DNA of 64,000 nucleotides from Leptospira biflexa serovar Patoc strain 'Patoc 1 (Paris)'. Its GTDB lineage: Bacteria > Spirochaetota > Leptospiria > Leptospirales > Leptospiraceae. Location: positions 1,567,501 to 1,631,500 of the forward strand of contig NC_010602.1 of assembly GCF_000017685.1 (NCBI RefSeq), given 5' to 3'. Within the stretch, counting starts at the first letter, position 1, and the number at the start of each line of letters is the position of its first letter. Below, piece after piece: positions 51,847 through 60,097 of this stretch. A program made the position numbers and the translations under genes. Under the pieces are notes generated by a model. That model did no database searches, was not told where the DNA came from, and saw nothing but the letters and a program-made list of their open reading frames with translations.

Positions 51847-53694
51847 ATGAAACAAGCGAATTTCCACTCTCTATTTAGTTTTTGCAGACGCACCTTTTCC
51901 CTTTGGATTGTGAACCTATTAGGTCCTACCGATCAATTTGTGATGCGGCATCGGATCTTAAATGGAACCTTATTTGCAGGTCTCATCGCCATGGCGGTAG
52001 GACTTGGGTCCGAGTTTTTTCGAGAAGGATTTGAAATGGGGGGCTTACTGGCCCTTTGGGCGGCCTTTGTTTTTACAATTCTCTTTTATTATTTATCTCG
52101 TATCAAACGATACTTTCAAATTTTGATAGTTCCAACATTTATCATCAGCTCCCTCACTGCCTGTTTGCAAATCAAATACAGTGGTGGAATTGTAAGTGCC
52201 AATGTGATGTTACTTGCACCAATTCTTGTACTGAACATGTTGATCCTTGGAAAAAAATGGGATTCCTTTGCGATTGTATTTTTTGTTTCCATTTTGTTTG
52301 GGATCAGTGAAATCCAAAATACTTATCCCAATTGGTTTTCCGATTACTCCTCTGTGAAAGCAAGAAGCGAAGATTTCCTCATCACCGCAGTTTCTGTTTT
52401 ATTACTACTTGGGTTAATGTTACGAACCTTAAATCGTTCCTATGAAGATGCAATCACAGAAGTGAGCCGATTGAAATACCAACAAGATGGAGATTATTAT
52501 CTGACATCACTTCTCACAAGGCCACTCTCCGGGATTCGGAACCGTTCCGAAACCATCCAATTTTCTTCCTATATCAAACAAAAGAAGTCCTTCCAATTTA
52601 AAAATCGAGAATATGAACTCGGGGGAGACATTTGTGTCACAGACCAAATCATCTTGAAAGGTCGTAATTATTGTGTGTTTGCCAATGGTGATGCAATGGG
52701 AAAATCCATGCAAGGAGCAGGGGGAGTCCTTGTGTTTGGAACTGCATTTCGTGCTCTCATTGAACGAACCCATCGGGATGGAATTCTCTCTTCTTATTTT
52801 CCTGAACGATGGTTACATACGGCACTGAATGATTTGAACAATGTGTTTGAAGGTTTTGATGGATCGATGTCGATGTCTTTACTCTTAGGACTCGTAGATG
52901 AAAAAACAGGGTATATGTATTACATCAATGCAGAACACCCATTTCCCATTCGGTATCGCGATGGAAAGGCTCAATTCCTTTCCGAAGAGGCGACAAATTA
53001 CAAATTGGGAATGCAAAAAGACAGAGCAAGGATCGAAACCTGTTGGATCCGACCAGGTGATACCATCATTTTAGGGAGTGATGGACGGGATGATTTGGAA
53101 ATTGGGATCGATGCCATCAAAAACCGTGTTATCAATTTCGATCATACTTCGATTTTAAAACAAGTTGAGGAAACGAGGGGTGACATTACTGATTTAGGTA
53201 AACGATTACAAACCATTGGCGAATTGACCGACGATTTATCCTTACTTAGTATCAAATACTCTCCTTCACAATCCAATCCAAACAAAAGCATTTCACCTGA
53301 AATGAATCGAATCATCGCCATTCTGAAGGACAATCAAGTTTTGGAAGCTTTAGCCTTATTAGAAGAGGAAATGAACTCAGAAGTTGATAACCCAATCCTT
53401 TGGAAACTATTGTACCAAGTGTATCGTAAGTTGGATTCATTTGCCAAGGCCGGGCATGCTGCGGAAACTTTTTCGATCCTCCATCCTTCTGGGTTACAGA
53501 TGATTTGGAATGGGGTCATCCAATACACAAAAGCTGGAAAAATCGAAGAAGCGATCGACATGGCAGAAAGGATCTATAGCCGTAAGCCAGATGTGATTCC
53601 CGTGTTGAAGCTCCTCATCAAATTGTACAAAAAATCAAAACGACCGGAACGAGTGAGCGAATATGAATCTGCATTGCTGAAATTAAAATCATAG
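51847..53694 (+). CDS. Membrane SpoIIE-type PP2C serine phosphatase with C-terminal TPR-like helices
   Basis: 615 residues. About six membrane helices (residues about 40-200) precede a SpoIIE/RsbU phosphatase domain (about 230-475). The metal-binding motifs are YELGGDICVTD and FANGDAMGKSMQGAGG, with ILGSDGRDD and the late LTDDLSLLS aspartates. The last about 125 residues form TPR-like helices (AIDMAERIYSRKPDVIPVLK). Such proteins dephosphorylate anti-sigma-factor antagonists in partner-switching. No STAS or anti-sigma gene is adjacent. The transcript may be controlled by the palindrome at 51803. Confidence 0.88.
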   Translation: MKQANFHSLFSFCRRTFSLWIVNLLGPTDQFVMRHRILNGTLFAGLIAMAVGLGSEFFREGFEMGGLLALWAAFVFTILFYYLSRIKRYFQILIVPTFIISSLTACLQIKYSGGIVSANVMLLAPILVLNMLILGKKWDSFAIVFFVSILFGISEIQNTYPNWFSDYSSVKARSEDFLITAVSVLLLLGLMLRTLNRSYEDAITEVSRLKYQQDGDYYLTSLLTRPLSGIRNRSETIQFSSYIKQKKSFQFKNREYELGGDICVTDQIILKGRNYCVFANGDAMGKSMQGAGGVLVFGTAFRALIERTHRDGILSSYFPERWLHTALNDLNNVFEGFDGSMSMSLLLGLVDEKTGYMYYINAEHPFPIRYRDGKAQFLSEEATNYKLGMQKDRARIETCWIRPGDTIILGSDGRDDLEIGIDAIKNRVINFDHTSILKQVEETRGDITDLGKRLQTIGELTDDLSLLSIKYSPSQSNPNKSISPEMNRIIAILKDNQVLEALALLEEEMNSEVDNPILWKLLYQVYRKLDSFAKAGHAAETFSILHPSGLQMIWNGVIQYTKAGKIEEAIDMAERIYSRKPDVIPVLKLLIKLYKKSKRPERVSEYESALLKLKS

Positions 53695-53915
53695 TTGGTT
53701 TGATGATTTGTTAGCATACCAAGAGATCAAATGACGATTGATTGGAATGGAAATGGTATCATTGATGTGTTTCTTTCCGACTCTTTGGATTCATTTGTAA
53801 AGAAATTAGCCTGGTACTAGTTTAGAAAATAAAAATGAATTTACTTTTAAGAATCCAACCTTTGTTATCGTACCCAAAGACGGAAGATGGATATTATCTT
53901 CATAAGGTTACATGT

Positions 53916-54266
53916 ATGGAAGAAAACGAAACAATAGAAATGCCAGTAGTGATGGAAGAACCTGCTCCTGAAGTAACAGTTGTTGCTAAGAAAGCGGCTC
54001 CTAAAAAGAAGAAAGCAGCGAAAAAGAAAGCAGCGAAAAAGAAAGCAGCGAAAAAGAAAGCAGCGAAAAAGAAAGCAGCGAAGAAAAAAAGAGCAAAAAA
54101 AGCAGCTCCTAAGAAGAAAAAGGCCGCAAAAAAGAAAAAAGCAGCTAAGAAAAAAGTTGCGAAGAAAAAAACAAAGAAAGTAGTTTCTAAAAAAAGACCT
54201 GCGAAAAAGAAAACGGCAAAGAAAAAAGCCGGCAAAAAAAAAGCAGCGAAGAAAAAGAGACGTTAA
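53916..54266 (+). CDS. Lysine/alanine-rich histone H1-like DNA-binding protein
   Basis: About 116 residues from the ATG at 53916; the frame opens upstream at 53835, but the stretch before 53916 is unlike the rest. A short acidic N-terminus (MEENETIEMPVVMEEP, with VTVVAKK after) leads to some 90 residues of KKKAAKKKAAK repeats, with PKKKAAK and KKRPAKKK variants. This is the composition of eukaryote-like histone H1 tails found in several bacteria; it should bind and compact DNA. At the DNA level GCAGCGAAAAAGAAA is repeated several times, so length may vary between strains. A terminator hairpin follows. Confidence 0.85.
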   Translation: MEENETIEMPVVMEEPAPEVTVVAKKAAPKKKKAAKKKAAKKKAAKKKAAKKKAAKKKRAKKAAPKKKKAAKKKKAAKKKVAKKKTKKVVSKKRPAKKKTAKKKAGKKKAAKKKRR

Positions 54267-54300
54267 TTCGTTCTCGGGATAGTAGAGTCGTTTCCAATTT

Positions 54301-54327
54301 GAGTGGAGGGAGATAGTTCTCCCACTC
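54301..54327 (+). terminator. Terminator after the histone-like gene
   Basis: GAGTGGAGGGAGA pairs with TCTCCCACTC across a short loop (imperfect, with a three-base bulge). A T-rich stretch follows. It separates the histone-like gene from the convergent phosphatidyltransferase gene. Confidence 0.55.
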
Positions 54328-54387
54328 TATTATCCCAACATTCCCACCAAACACAAATTCAATCGTTACCGATCCTTTCTAAATTCA

Positions 54388-55062
54388 TTAAATCTTTTGG
54401 TATTTTTTGGCCTGTTTTTTGTTTTCTGGATCTAACTCGATTGCTTCGGGATGGAAAACAATATTCCAATACCGAACCACATACGCAATCACTCCAGCAG
54501 TTAACACAAAAAGCAAAACATAGGCTGAAATCACTGGGTGCATCAAAAAAGGGTATGGTGCGCCGAATTGTAAAAAATAAGGCAATGACATATACCAAAT
54601 CACTGAGATTGCCACTATCCCCACACCAAATTTCCCCCACCAATTGGGCCTCCCTTGTAACCCACGTTTGAGATACAAAAAGCCTCCAAGCCAAACGCCA
54701 AGTATTTCCCGAATGAAATACACAATAAGGATCCAACTAGGAAACTCAAAATGAATGGTCACAACAAAAAGGCCGCCGAGAGTCACGAGTTTATCACAAA
54801 CCGGATCTAGATAACGACCGAGTGTTGTTTCTTGGTGTAAAATTCTTGCAAAGAGTCCATCTAAATAATCAGTGAAGACAGCTCCTATGGCATAACCAAT
54901 GGAAGCAAAGAAAGCAGATAAGTTAGATGGGTCTTTTGCATAATCATATGTGCTATAGAAAAAAAATGGTAATAAGAATACCCGCAAGATTGATAAAAAA
55001 TTGGAAAGTGTGAAGATACGATCCTGGAAAAGGTCTTTGGCTTTTTTTTCTTCGATTTGCAT
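54388..55062 (-). CDS. CDP-alcohol phosphatidyltransferase
   Basis: About 224 residues from the ATG at 55062. The family motif D-x2-D-G-x2-A-R-x8-G-x3-D-x3-D is intact in DYLDGLFARILHQETTLGRYLDP (given here in two parts: DYLDGLFAR and GRYLDPVCDK). About six membrane helices. It joins CDP-diacylglycerol to an alcohol, most often glycerol 3-phosphate (PgsA) in spirochaetes; the substrate is not certain. The frame extends upstream to 55110. The tRNA-Asp gene is about 100 bases upstream on the other strand. Confidence 0.87.
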   Translation of the reverse strand: MQIEEKKAKDLFQDRIFTLSNFLSILRVFLLPFFFYSTYDYAKDPSNLSAFFASIGYAIGAVFTDYLDGLFARILHQETTLGRYLDPVCDKLVTLGGLFVVTIHFEFPSWILIVYFIREILGVWLGGFLYLKRGLQGRPNWWGKFGVGIVAISVIWYMSLPYFLQFGAPYPFLMHPVISAYVLLFVLTAGVIAYVVRYWNIVFHPEAIELDPENKKQAKKYQKI

Positions 55063-55165
55063 AGAACCAATGCCAGTTTCTAAAAATTTGAACCAAAGGC
55101 AAGAAAACAAATGAAAACGATGTTGACGTTTGGAGTCGAATCTATAGCTTGGTTTTTATTCCGAT

Positions 55166-55242
<77 letters not shown>

Positions 55243-55273
55243 TCGGATTTTTCCTCTTTAAATCAATTCCAAA

Positions 55274-56293
55274 TCATTCAATGTATTCTTCTTTTTCCTT
55301 TTTGAAGAGAATTTGATTTTCCTCTTCTAAGACTCGAGCCACTTGTACAATTTTACTTCTTGCTTCGTTTATCTCTCGTAAGGTGACCCTAGGTTTCATA
55401 TCCAAAAGATCTAAGATGTCTTCTGCCCTGTTTTGGCTCATATTGTTTAAGAATTTTTTGCGGATTTCATCCCCAGCACCTCGTATGGCAAGAGAGATTG
55501 CCGTATCATCTGCCAAACGATTGATGAGGATCCGCATCTCTTTGTTATCAAGAGAAAGGATGTCTTCAAAGGTATATAATTTTTCGCGGACTTGGTCAGC
55601 GACGTCTGGTGAGGACTCTTCCAATTCGGATAGGATGGTTTCTTCTGCCCCTTTTTCCATAAAGTTTAGGATGTTGGCAAGGACATGGGCACCACCTGCT
55701 TCCGAATATTCCTGTTTGTCGCGTTCTTCATACCGTTTCTTTAAGATGCGGGCAATGTTTTGGATCACATCAGGATGGGTCTTTGACGTTGTGGCCAATC
55801 GCACGGCAATTTTTGCTTGTTCGGGTTTGGGAAAGAGTTTCAAGACATCAGCTGCTTTTTTGGGATCTAGATGGGAAAGGGTGACCGCGATGATTTGGGG
55901 AGACTCTGTCCCAAGCATTCCCTGCAAAACACTTGGTTCCACTTGGTTTAAAAATTCAAAATCGTTTTTTGTTTCTTCTTTATTGATCTTTTTTAAGATC
56001 ACATTTGCTTTTTCGGACCCAACCGTATGTTCGAGAAGTGACTTGGCCGCAGAAAGTCCACCTGAGGTGGATTCTGTAATGCCTTCAATGGTATGATGGA
56101 ATTCTTTTAAGATCGTTTCTCGTTCTTCTTTCGAAACCGATCGGATTTTGGACATTTCCAAAATCACTGCCTCGAGCATGGCATCATCCAGGTGTCTCAG
56201 AACATCGGCAGCTCTATCTTTGCCAAGGGATAAGAGGAGGAGGGCAGCTTTTCGAACTCCTGGTGTGGCGGAGGTTTGGTTCTCAGACTTCAT
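55274..56293 (-). CDS. fliG: Flagellar motor switch protein FliG, divergent paralogue
   Basis: 339 residues with the three FliG domains. GVRKAALLLLSLGKDRAADVL opens the N-terminal domain. The middle has the EHPQ region as TESPQIIAVTLSHLDP (H replaced by S). The C-terminal domain keeps FEDILSLDNKEMRIL, LAIRGAGDEIRKKFLNNMSQNRAEDIL. Compared with E. coli, the conserved torque-helix acidic pair Asp288-Asp289 aligns with Leu-Leu here, while Lys264 is Arg and Arg281 is kept. Leptospira carries several FliG copies, and this looks like a non-canonical one. It is divergent from a small gene of unknown function with an inverted repeat between. Confidence 0.85.
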   Translation of the reverse strand: MKSENQTSATPGVRKAALLLLSLGKDRAADVLRHLDDAMLEAVILEMSKIRSVSKEERETILKEFHHTIEGITESTSGGLSAAKSLLEHTVGSEKANVILKKINKEETKNDFEFLNQVEPSVLQGMLGTESPQIIAVTLSHLDPKKAADVLKLFPKPEQAKIAVRLATTSKTHPDVIQNIARILKKRYEERDKQEYSEAGGAHVLANILNFMEKGAEETILSELEESSPDVADQVREKLYTFEDILSLDNKEMRILINRLADDTAISLAIRGAGDEIRKKFLNNMSQNRAEDILDLLDMKPRVTLREINEARSKIVQVARVLEEENQILFKKEKEEYIE

Positions 56294-56298
56294 GTGAC

Positions 56299-56328
56299 AT
56301 AATTCTCCAGGATTCCCAAGGATGTCAA
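56299..56328 (-). promoter_or_regulatory. Possible promoter of fliG
   Basis: On the minus strand, TTGACA (56328-56323) and AATTAT (56304-56299) are 18 bases apart. The predicted transcript start is at or next to the ATG. A GGAG is also present 11 bases ahead of the ATG, so it is not clearly leaderless. Confidence 0.4.
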
Positions 56329-56340
56329 AAAAAACTTACG

Positions 56341-56372
56341 TAATGAGACAAAATTTTCTAAAGGTCTCATTA
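56341..56372. promoter_or_regulatory. Inverted repeat between fliG and a small gene
   Basis: TAATGAGAC (56341-56349) and GTCTCATTA (56364-56372) form a perfect nine-base inverted repeat with a 14-base AT-rich centre. It could be an operator for either divergent gene or a transcribed hairpin. Confidence 0.4.
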
Positions 56373-56424
56373 AGTTCGTACGATACCCTTTGTAAGTTAC
56401 AAATAGAAAGGAAAGAAAAACCAG

Positions 56425-56634
56425 ATGGACAAAGCTCACAAATTCAAAAACACACTCGAACGTTACATCCACTACCGAGGAATCGACATCGTTTTACACC
56501 TCAAAGACGGAAAGAGCATCGAACTTGATAAAAACCGACAAATGACAGACGATGTGGTCATCGGAAATTTGGCAACAGGTGTGGTTCGTATCCCCATTGC
56601 CGACATCCAAAGTGCAGATTTTTTTGCAGCTTAA
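56425..56634 (+). CDS. Small conserved-looking protein, function unknown
   Basis: 69 residues: HKFKNTLERYIHYRGIDI, a basic helical start, then a short beta stretch VLHLKDGKSIELDKNRQ and GVVRIPIADIQSADFFAA. The size and the pattern, a strand-turn-strand with the conserved ending, suggest an Sm-like or SH3-like small fold, but I do not recognise a family. AAGGAAAG lies before the ATG. It is divergent from fliG and ends 13 bases from the convergent E2 gene. It could be a flagellum-linked small protein; this is only from position. Confidence 0.6.
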   Translation: MDKAHKFKNTLERYIHYRGIDIVLHLKDGKSIELDKNRQMTDDVVIGNLATGVVRIPIADIQSADFFAA

Positions 56635-56647
56635 TCCATAAGAATCT

Positions 56648-58039
56648 TTAACCGACTGCAAGGAGTAGGTTTGGTTTTTCCAAAAAGCTCCTTAAGGTCT
56701 TTAGAAACTCTGCTCCCACAGCTCCATCGATCACACGATGATCGCAGGAGAGTGTGAGGGAAATTACCCTTCCCGCTACCACAACTCCGTTTTCCACAAC
56801 CGGTTTGTCTTCTGCAGAACCTACAGCCAGGATGGCTCCTTCCGGTTCGTTGATGATCGCCGTAAACCGACTGATCCCATACATCCCTAAATTGGAAATG
56901 GTAAAGGTTCCATTGGTAAATTCTTCCGGTTTTAACTTTCGATCCCTTGCTTTTTTGGCGAGTTCCTTCACTTCTTTTGAAATTTCTAAGATGGACTTTC
57001 GATTCGCATCTCGAATGACAGGCGTTAATAGACCGCCATCAATGGAGACAGCAATCCCTACATCCACTCTCCCAAATTGTAAGATAGAATCTCCTTGGAA
57101 ACTCGCATTGACTTTTGGGTGGAGTTTGAGTGCGGCCGCGGTTGCTTTGACAATGATGTCATTCAAACTCACCTTATTTGCCGAATCTGGATTTTGTGAG
57201 GTTTGGAAGTCGTTAATTTCCTTTCGGAAGGACTCCAGTGCTTTGGCATTTATATCCACATTCAAATAAAAATGGGGGAGGTTCTGTTTGGATTCTGTGA
57301 GTCGTTTGGCAATGGTTTTCCGCATTCCATTCAAACTGACCACTTCATCTTGGCTCATCTTGTCAGAATCAAAACTCGATGGACGAAAACCTTTGTTTAA
57401 GGAATCCAGAACATCTTTTTTGGTGATCCTACCTTCCGGGCCAGTTCCCAAAACTTGGTGCAAATCGATTCCATGTTCGATGGCGATGGATTTGGCAAGA
57501 GGAGAGGCAAGTACACGGAGGGATCCTCTTGGAATGTTGGAAAGAGGCAGAGGTTTTTGCGACGAACTTGAATTCTTTGTAGGAATGGCTGATCCTTGAG
57601 CCACTGGAAATTGGGCTTCGGTAGGTGTTTCTAGGGTTTGTTTTTCTTGTATGGCTTTTTCTTGGGTGATAGCTCGATCATTTCCATTAGCTCCCGATTC
57701 GGAACTTACTTCCCCGGATGGGGAGGGACTAGTGGGATTTGGGCCTTTTGCCTGCGTTTCTTTTTTCGGAAGATTGGAAAGGAGGGAGGAGATGTCTTCT
57801 CCAGGTTTTCCAATGATTGCCATGGCTTCACCAACTCTCAGTTTGGTGCCTTCCTGTTGGATGATTTTAAGGATCACACCTGCATCATAGGCTTCCATCT
57901 CCATCACAGCTTTATCGGTTTCGACTTCTGCTAGGATGTCACCTGGACTGATTGCGTCCCCTTCATTTTTCAACCACTTAACAATGGTTCCTTCTTCCAT
58001 GGTAGGAGATAATTGGGTCATTTCTTGGATTTTTGCCAT
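56648..58039 (-). CDS. pdhC: Pyruvate dehydrogenase E2 (dihydrolipoamide acetyltransferase)
   Basis: About 463 residues. One N-terminal lipoyl domain (about 1-80, lipoylated Lys in VETDKAVMEMEA), a Ser/Pro/Gln-rich linker, a peripheral-subunit-binding domain (RVLASPLAKSIAIEHGIDL, about 175-210), and the catalytic domain ending with SCDHRVIDGA (active-site His and Asp). It transfers acetyl from lipoate to CoA. The ATG at 58039 is preferred to 58042 because of GGAG spacing. It is third in the operon after E1 alpha and beta. No E3 gene follows. Confidence 0.93.
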   Translation of the reverse strand: MAKIQEMTQLSPTMEEGTIVKWLKNEGDAISPGDILAEVETDKAVMEMEAYDAGVILKIIQQEGTKLRVGEAMAIIGKPGEDISSLLSNLPKKETQAKGPNPTSPSPSGEVSSESGANGNDRAITQEKAIQEKQTLETPTEAQFPVAQGSAIPTKNSSSSQKPLPLSNIPRGSLRVLASPLAKSIAIEHGIDLHQVLGTGPEGRITKKDVLDSLNKGFRPSSFDSDKMSQDEVVSLNGMRKTIAKRLTESKQNLPHFYLNVDINAKALESFRKEINDFQTSQNPDSANKVSLNDIIVKATAAALKLHPKVNASFQGDSILQFGRVDVGIAVSIDGGLLTPVIRDANRKSILEISKEVKELAKKARDRKLKPEEFTNGTFTISNLGMYGISRFTAIINEPEGAILAVGSAEDKPVVENGVVVAGRVISLTLSCDHRVIDGAVGAEFLKTLRSFLEKPNLLLAVG

Positions 58040-58049
58040 CATGGTCTCC

Positions 58050-59024
58050 TTAACGTAACATCTCGCGGATGGTATCAGCCACTCGATTGGCACTCGGCAA
58101 ACTCATTTTTTCTAAGTTGGCAGCGTAAGACATAGGAACATCCATTTGTGTGACTCGTTCCACAGGATGGTCTAGATAGGAAAAAACATTTTTTTGGATG
58201 AGGTGCGAGATTTGAGCACCAAATCCAGCGACAGGCCATCCTTCTTCCACAACCACGGCCCGATTGGTTTTTTTTACAGATTCATAGATCAGATTTTCAT
58301 CTAACGGGCGTAAACTGCGAAGGTCAACGATTTCCACAGATATCCCTTCCTTTTCTAAAATCAAAGCTGCTTCTTCAGCAAAACTAAGGGCTCTTGACCA
58401 AGTCACAAGGGTGATGTCCGTACCTTTTCGTTTGATTTCACCGAGGCCCAGTGGGATCGTAAATTCACCTTCCGGTACTTCTCCTTTCATCCCGTATAAC
58501 ACTTCTGATTCGATAAAAATAGTCGGGTTATTGTCTCGGATCGAAGATTTGAGAAGTCCATAAGCATCTTTCGGAGTCGCAGGGCAGACCACCTTGAGGC
58601 CAGGGCAATGGGCATACCAAGATTCAAATGCTTGTGAATGTTGTGCCGCAAGCCTTCCGCCCGCACCTCCCGCTCCGCGAAACACAATCGGCATCGGAAA
58701 TTGTCCACCACTCATATAATTCATCTTCGCTGCGGAATTGATGATCTGGTCGATTGCCACAAGGGAAAAATTCCAAGTCATAAATTCAATGATGGGTCTA
58801 AGTCCCACCATCGCCGATCCAACACCAATCCCTGCAAATCCATTCTCAGATATCGGTGTATCAATCACTCGTCCTTCCCCAAATAAATCGAGCATACCTT
58901 GCGAAACTTTATACGCTCCTTGGTAATGACCCACTTCTTCTCCCATTAAATAGATAAGAGGGTCTTGCTTCATCTCTTCGATCATGGCTCTGTTCAGTGC
59001 CTCTCTGTAGGTTAAAATGGCCAT
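58050..59024 (-). CDS. pdhB: Pyruvate dehydrogenase E1 beta subunit
   Basis: 324 residues. Family segments: YLMGEEVGHYQGAYKVSQG, RVIDTPISENGFAGIGVG, NYMSGGQFPMPIVFRG and the final VRVTQMDVPMSYAANLE-like end. With E1 alpha it binds thiamine diphosphate and decarboxylates pyruvate, passing acetyl to E2. The ATG directly follows the E1 alpha stop. Confidence 0.95.
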   Translation of the reverse strand: MAILTYREALNRAMIEEMKQDPLIYLMGEEVGHYQGAYKVSQGMLDLFGEGRVIDTPISENGFAGIGVGSAMVGLRPIIEFMTWNFSLVAIDQIINSAAKMNYMSGGQFPMPIVFRGAGGAGGRLAAQHSQAFESWYAHCPGLKVVCPATPKDAYGLLKSSIRDNNPTIFIESEVLYGMKGEVPEGEFTIPLGLGEIKRKGTDITLVTWSRALSFAEEAALILEKEGISVEIVDLRSLRPLDENLIYESVKKTNRAVVVEEGWPVAGFGAQISHLIQKNVFSYLDHPVERVTQMDVPMSYAANLEKMSLPSANRVADTIREMLR

Positions 59025-59993
59025 TTATTTATCCTCCGCATACACATACTTGTGCAGTTGGGAGAGAGGGGGCTCTGGTGAGGTTTCCGCAAACTGGTAG
59101 GCCTCATCAATTTGTGTTTGGATATCAGTTTCGAGTTTGTCTAACTCATTTGGTTTTATCCCACCTAACTCAAGTTCGTGTCTTGCCCGCATCAGTGGAT
59201 CCTTTTTTTTATAAGCTTCTAATTCTTCTTTGGTTCGATACTTGGCAGGGTCTGACATCGAATGCCCACGAAAGCGGTAAGTTGAGACTTCGATGAGAGT
59301 AGGTCCTTCGCCGCGCCGTGCACGTTCCACTGCCACTTTCACATGGTCTCGCACTTTTCGGACTTCATCCCCTTCAATATGGTCTCTTGCCATATCATAA
59401 GCGTGGGCTCTGATGGAGACATCCTTGACAGCAAGGGCACGGTATTCCGGGGTTCCCATCGCATAATGGTTGTTTTCGCAGATAAAAACGACGGGGAGTT
59501 TCCAAATGGCGGCGAGGTTTAGTCCTTCGTGAAAGGATCCGATATTGGCCGCACCTTCTCCAAAAAAACAAATGGTAACGGAATCTTCCTTTTTGTATTT
59601 GGAAGCAAAGGCGATGCCTGCCGCAAGTGAGATGTGCCCTCCCATAAAATGGGCATTTTTATCAAAAAAATGCATGGACCCACCGTTCCCTTTGGAGATT
59701 CCCGTTGCCTTTCCAAAAAGTTCTGCCATCAGAGGATTTGGATGTAAACCACGTGCCAATGCATGTCCGTGGTCACGGTAGGTAGATACGATATAGTCGT
59801 GAGGGGTGAGGGCAGCGATCGATCCAACACCCACAGCCTCTTGCCCGATGTATAAATGGAGGAATCCACCGATTTTTCCAACACTATAGGCTTTTGCGGC
59901 AGCTTCTTCAAACTTACGTATCAGTACCATCTGTCTGTAGAACTCTTTTAACTCGCTCACAGAGTGTGAGTCTTTGGGAATAGAAGAAACCAA
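59025..59993 (-). CDS. pdhA: Pyruvate dehydrogenase E1 alpha subunit
   Basis: 322 residues. The thiamine diphosphate motif GDGAAN-type appears as FFGEGAANIGSFHEGLNLAA with NNHYAMGTP. Phospho-loop-like segment is RFRGHSMSDPAKYR. It starts with TTG at 59993, supported by GGAGG six bases before; the next residue is Val. It opens the pdhA-pdhB-pdhC operon. Divergent from the HD-like gene at 60098. Confidence 0.93.
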   Translation of the reverse strand: MVSSIPKDSHSVSELKEFYRQMVLIRKFEEAAAKAYSVGKIGGFLHLYIGQEAVGVGSIAALTPHDYIVSTYRDHGHALARGLHPNPLMAELFGKATGISKGNGGSMHFFDKNAHFMGGHISLAAGIAFASKYKKEDSVTICFFGEGAANIGSFHEGLNLAAIWKLPVVFICENNHYAMGTPEYRALAVKDVSIRAHAYDMARDHIEGDEVRKVRDHVKVAVERARRGEGPTLIEVSTYRFRGHSMSDPAKYRTKEELEAYKKKDPLMRARHELELGGIKPNELDKLETDIQTQIDEAYQFAETSPEPPLSQLHKYVYAEDK

Positions 59994-60097
59994 ATAGAAC
60001 CTCCAAAACGACTAAAAAACTACACTATTTAGACAAAGAAAGAAAGCAAAAATCTTGCTCTTAAAAGAACATAAAAGACAGTTTCCCTAGGACCTTT

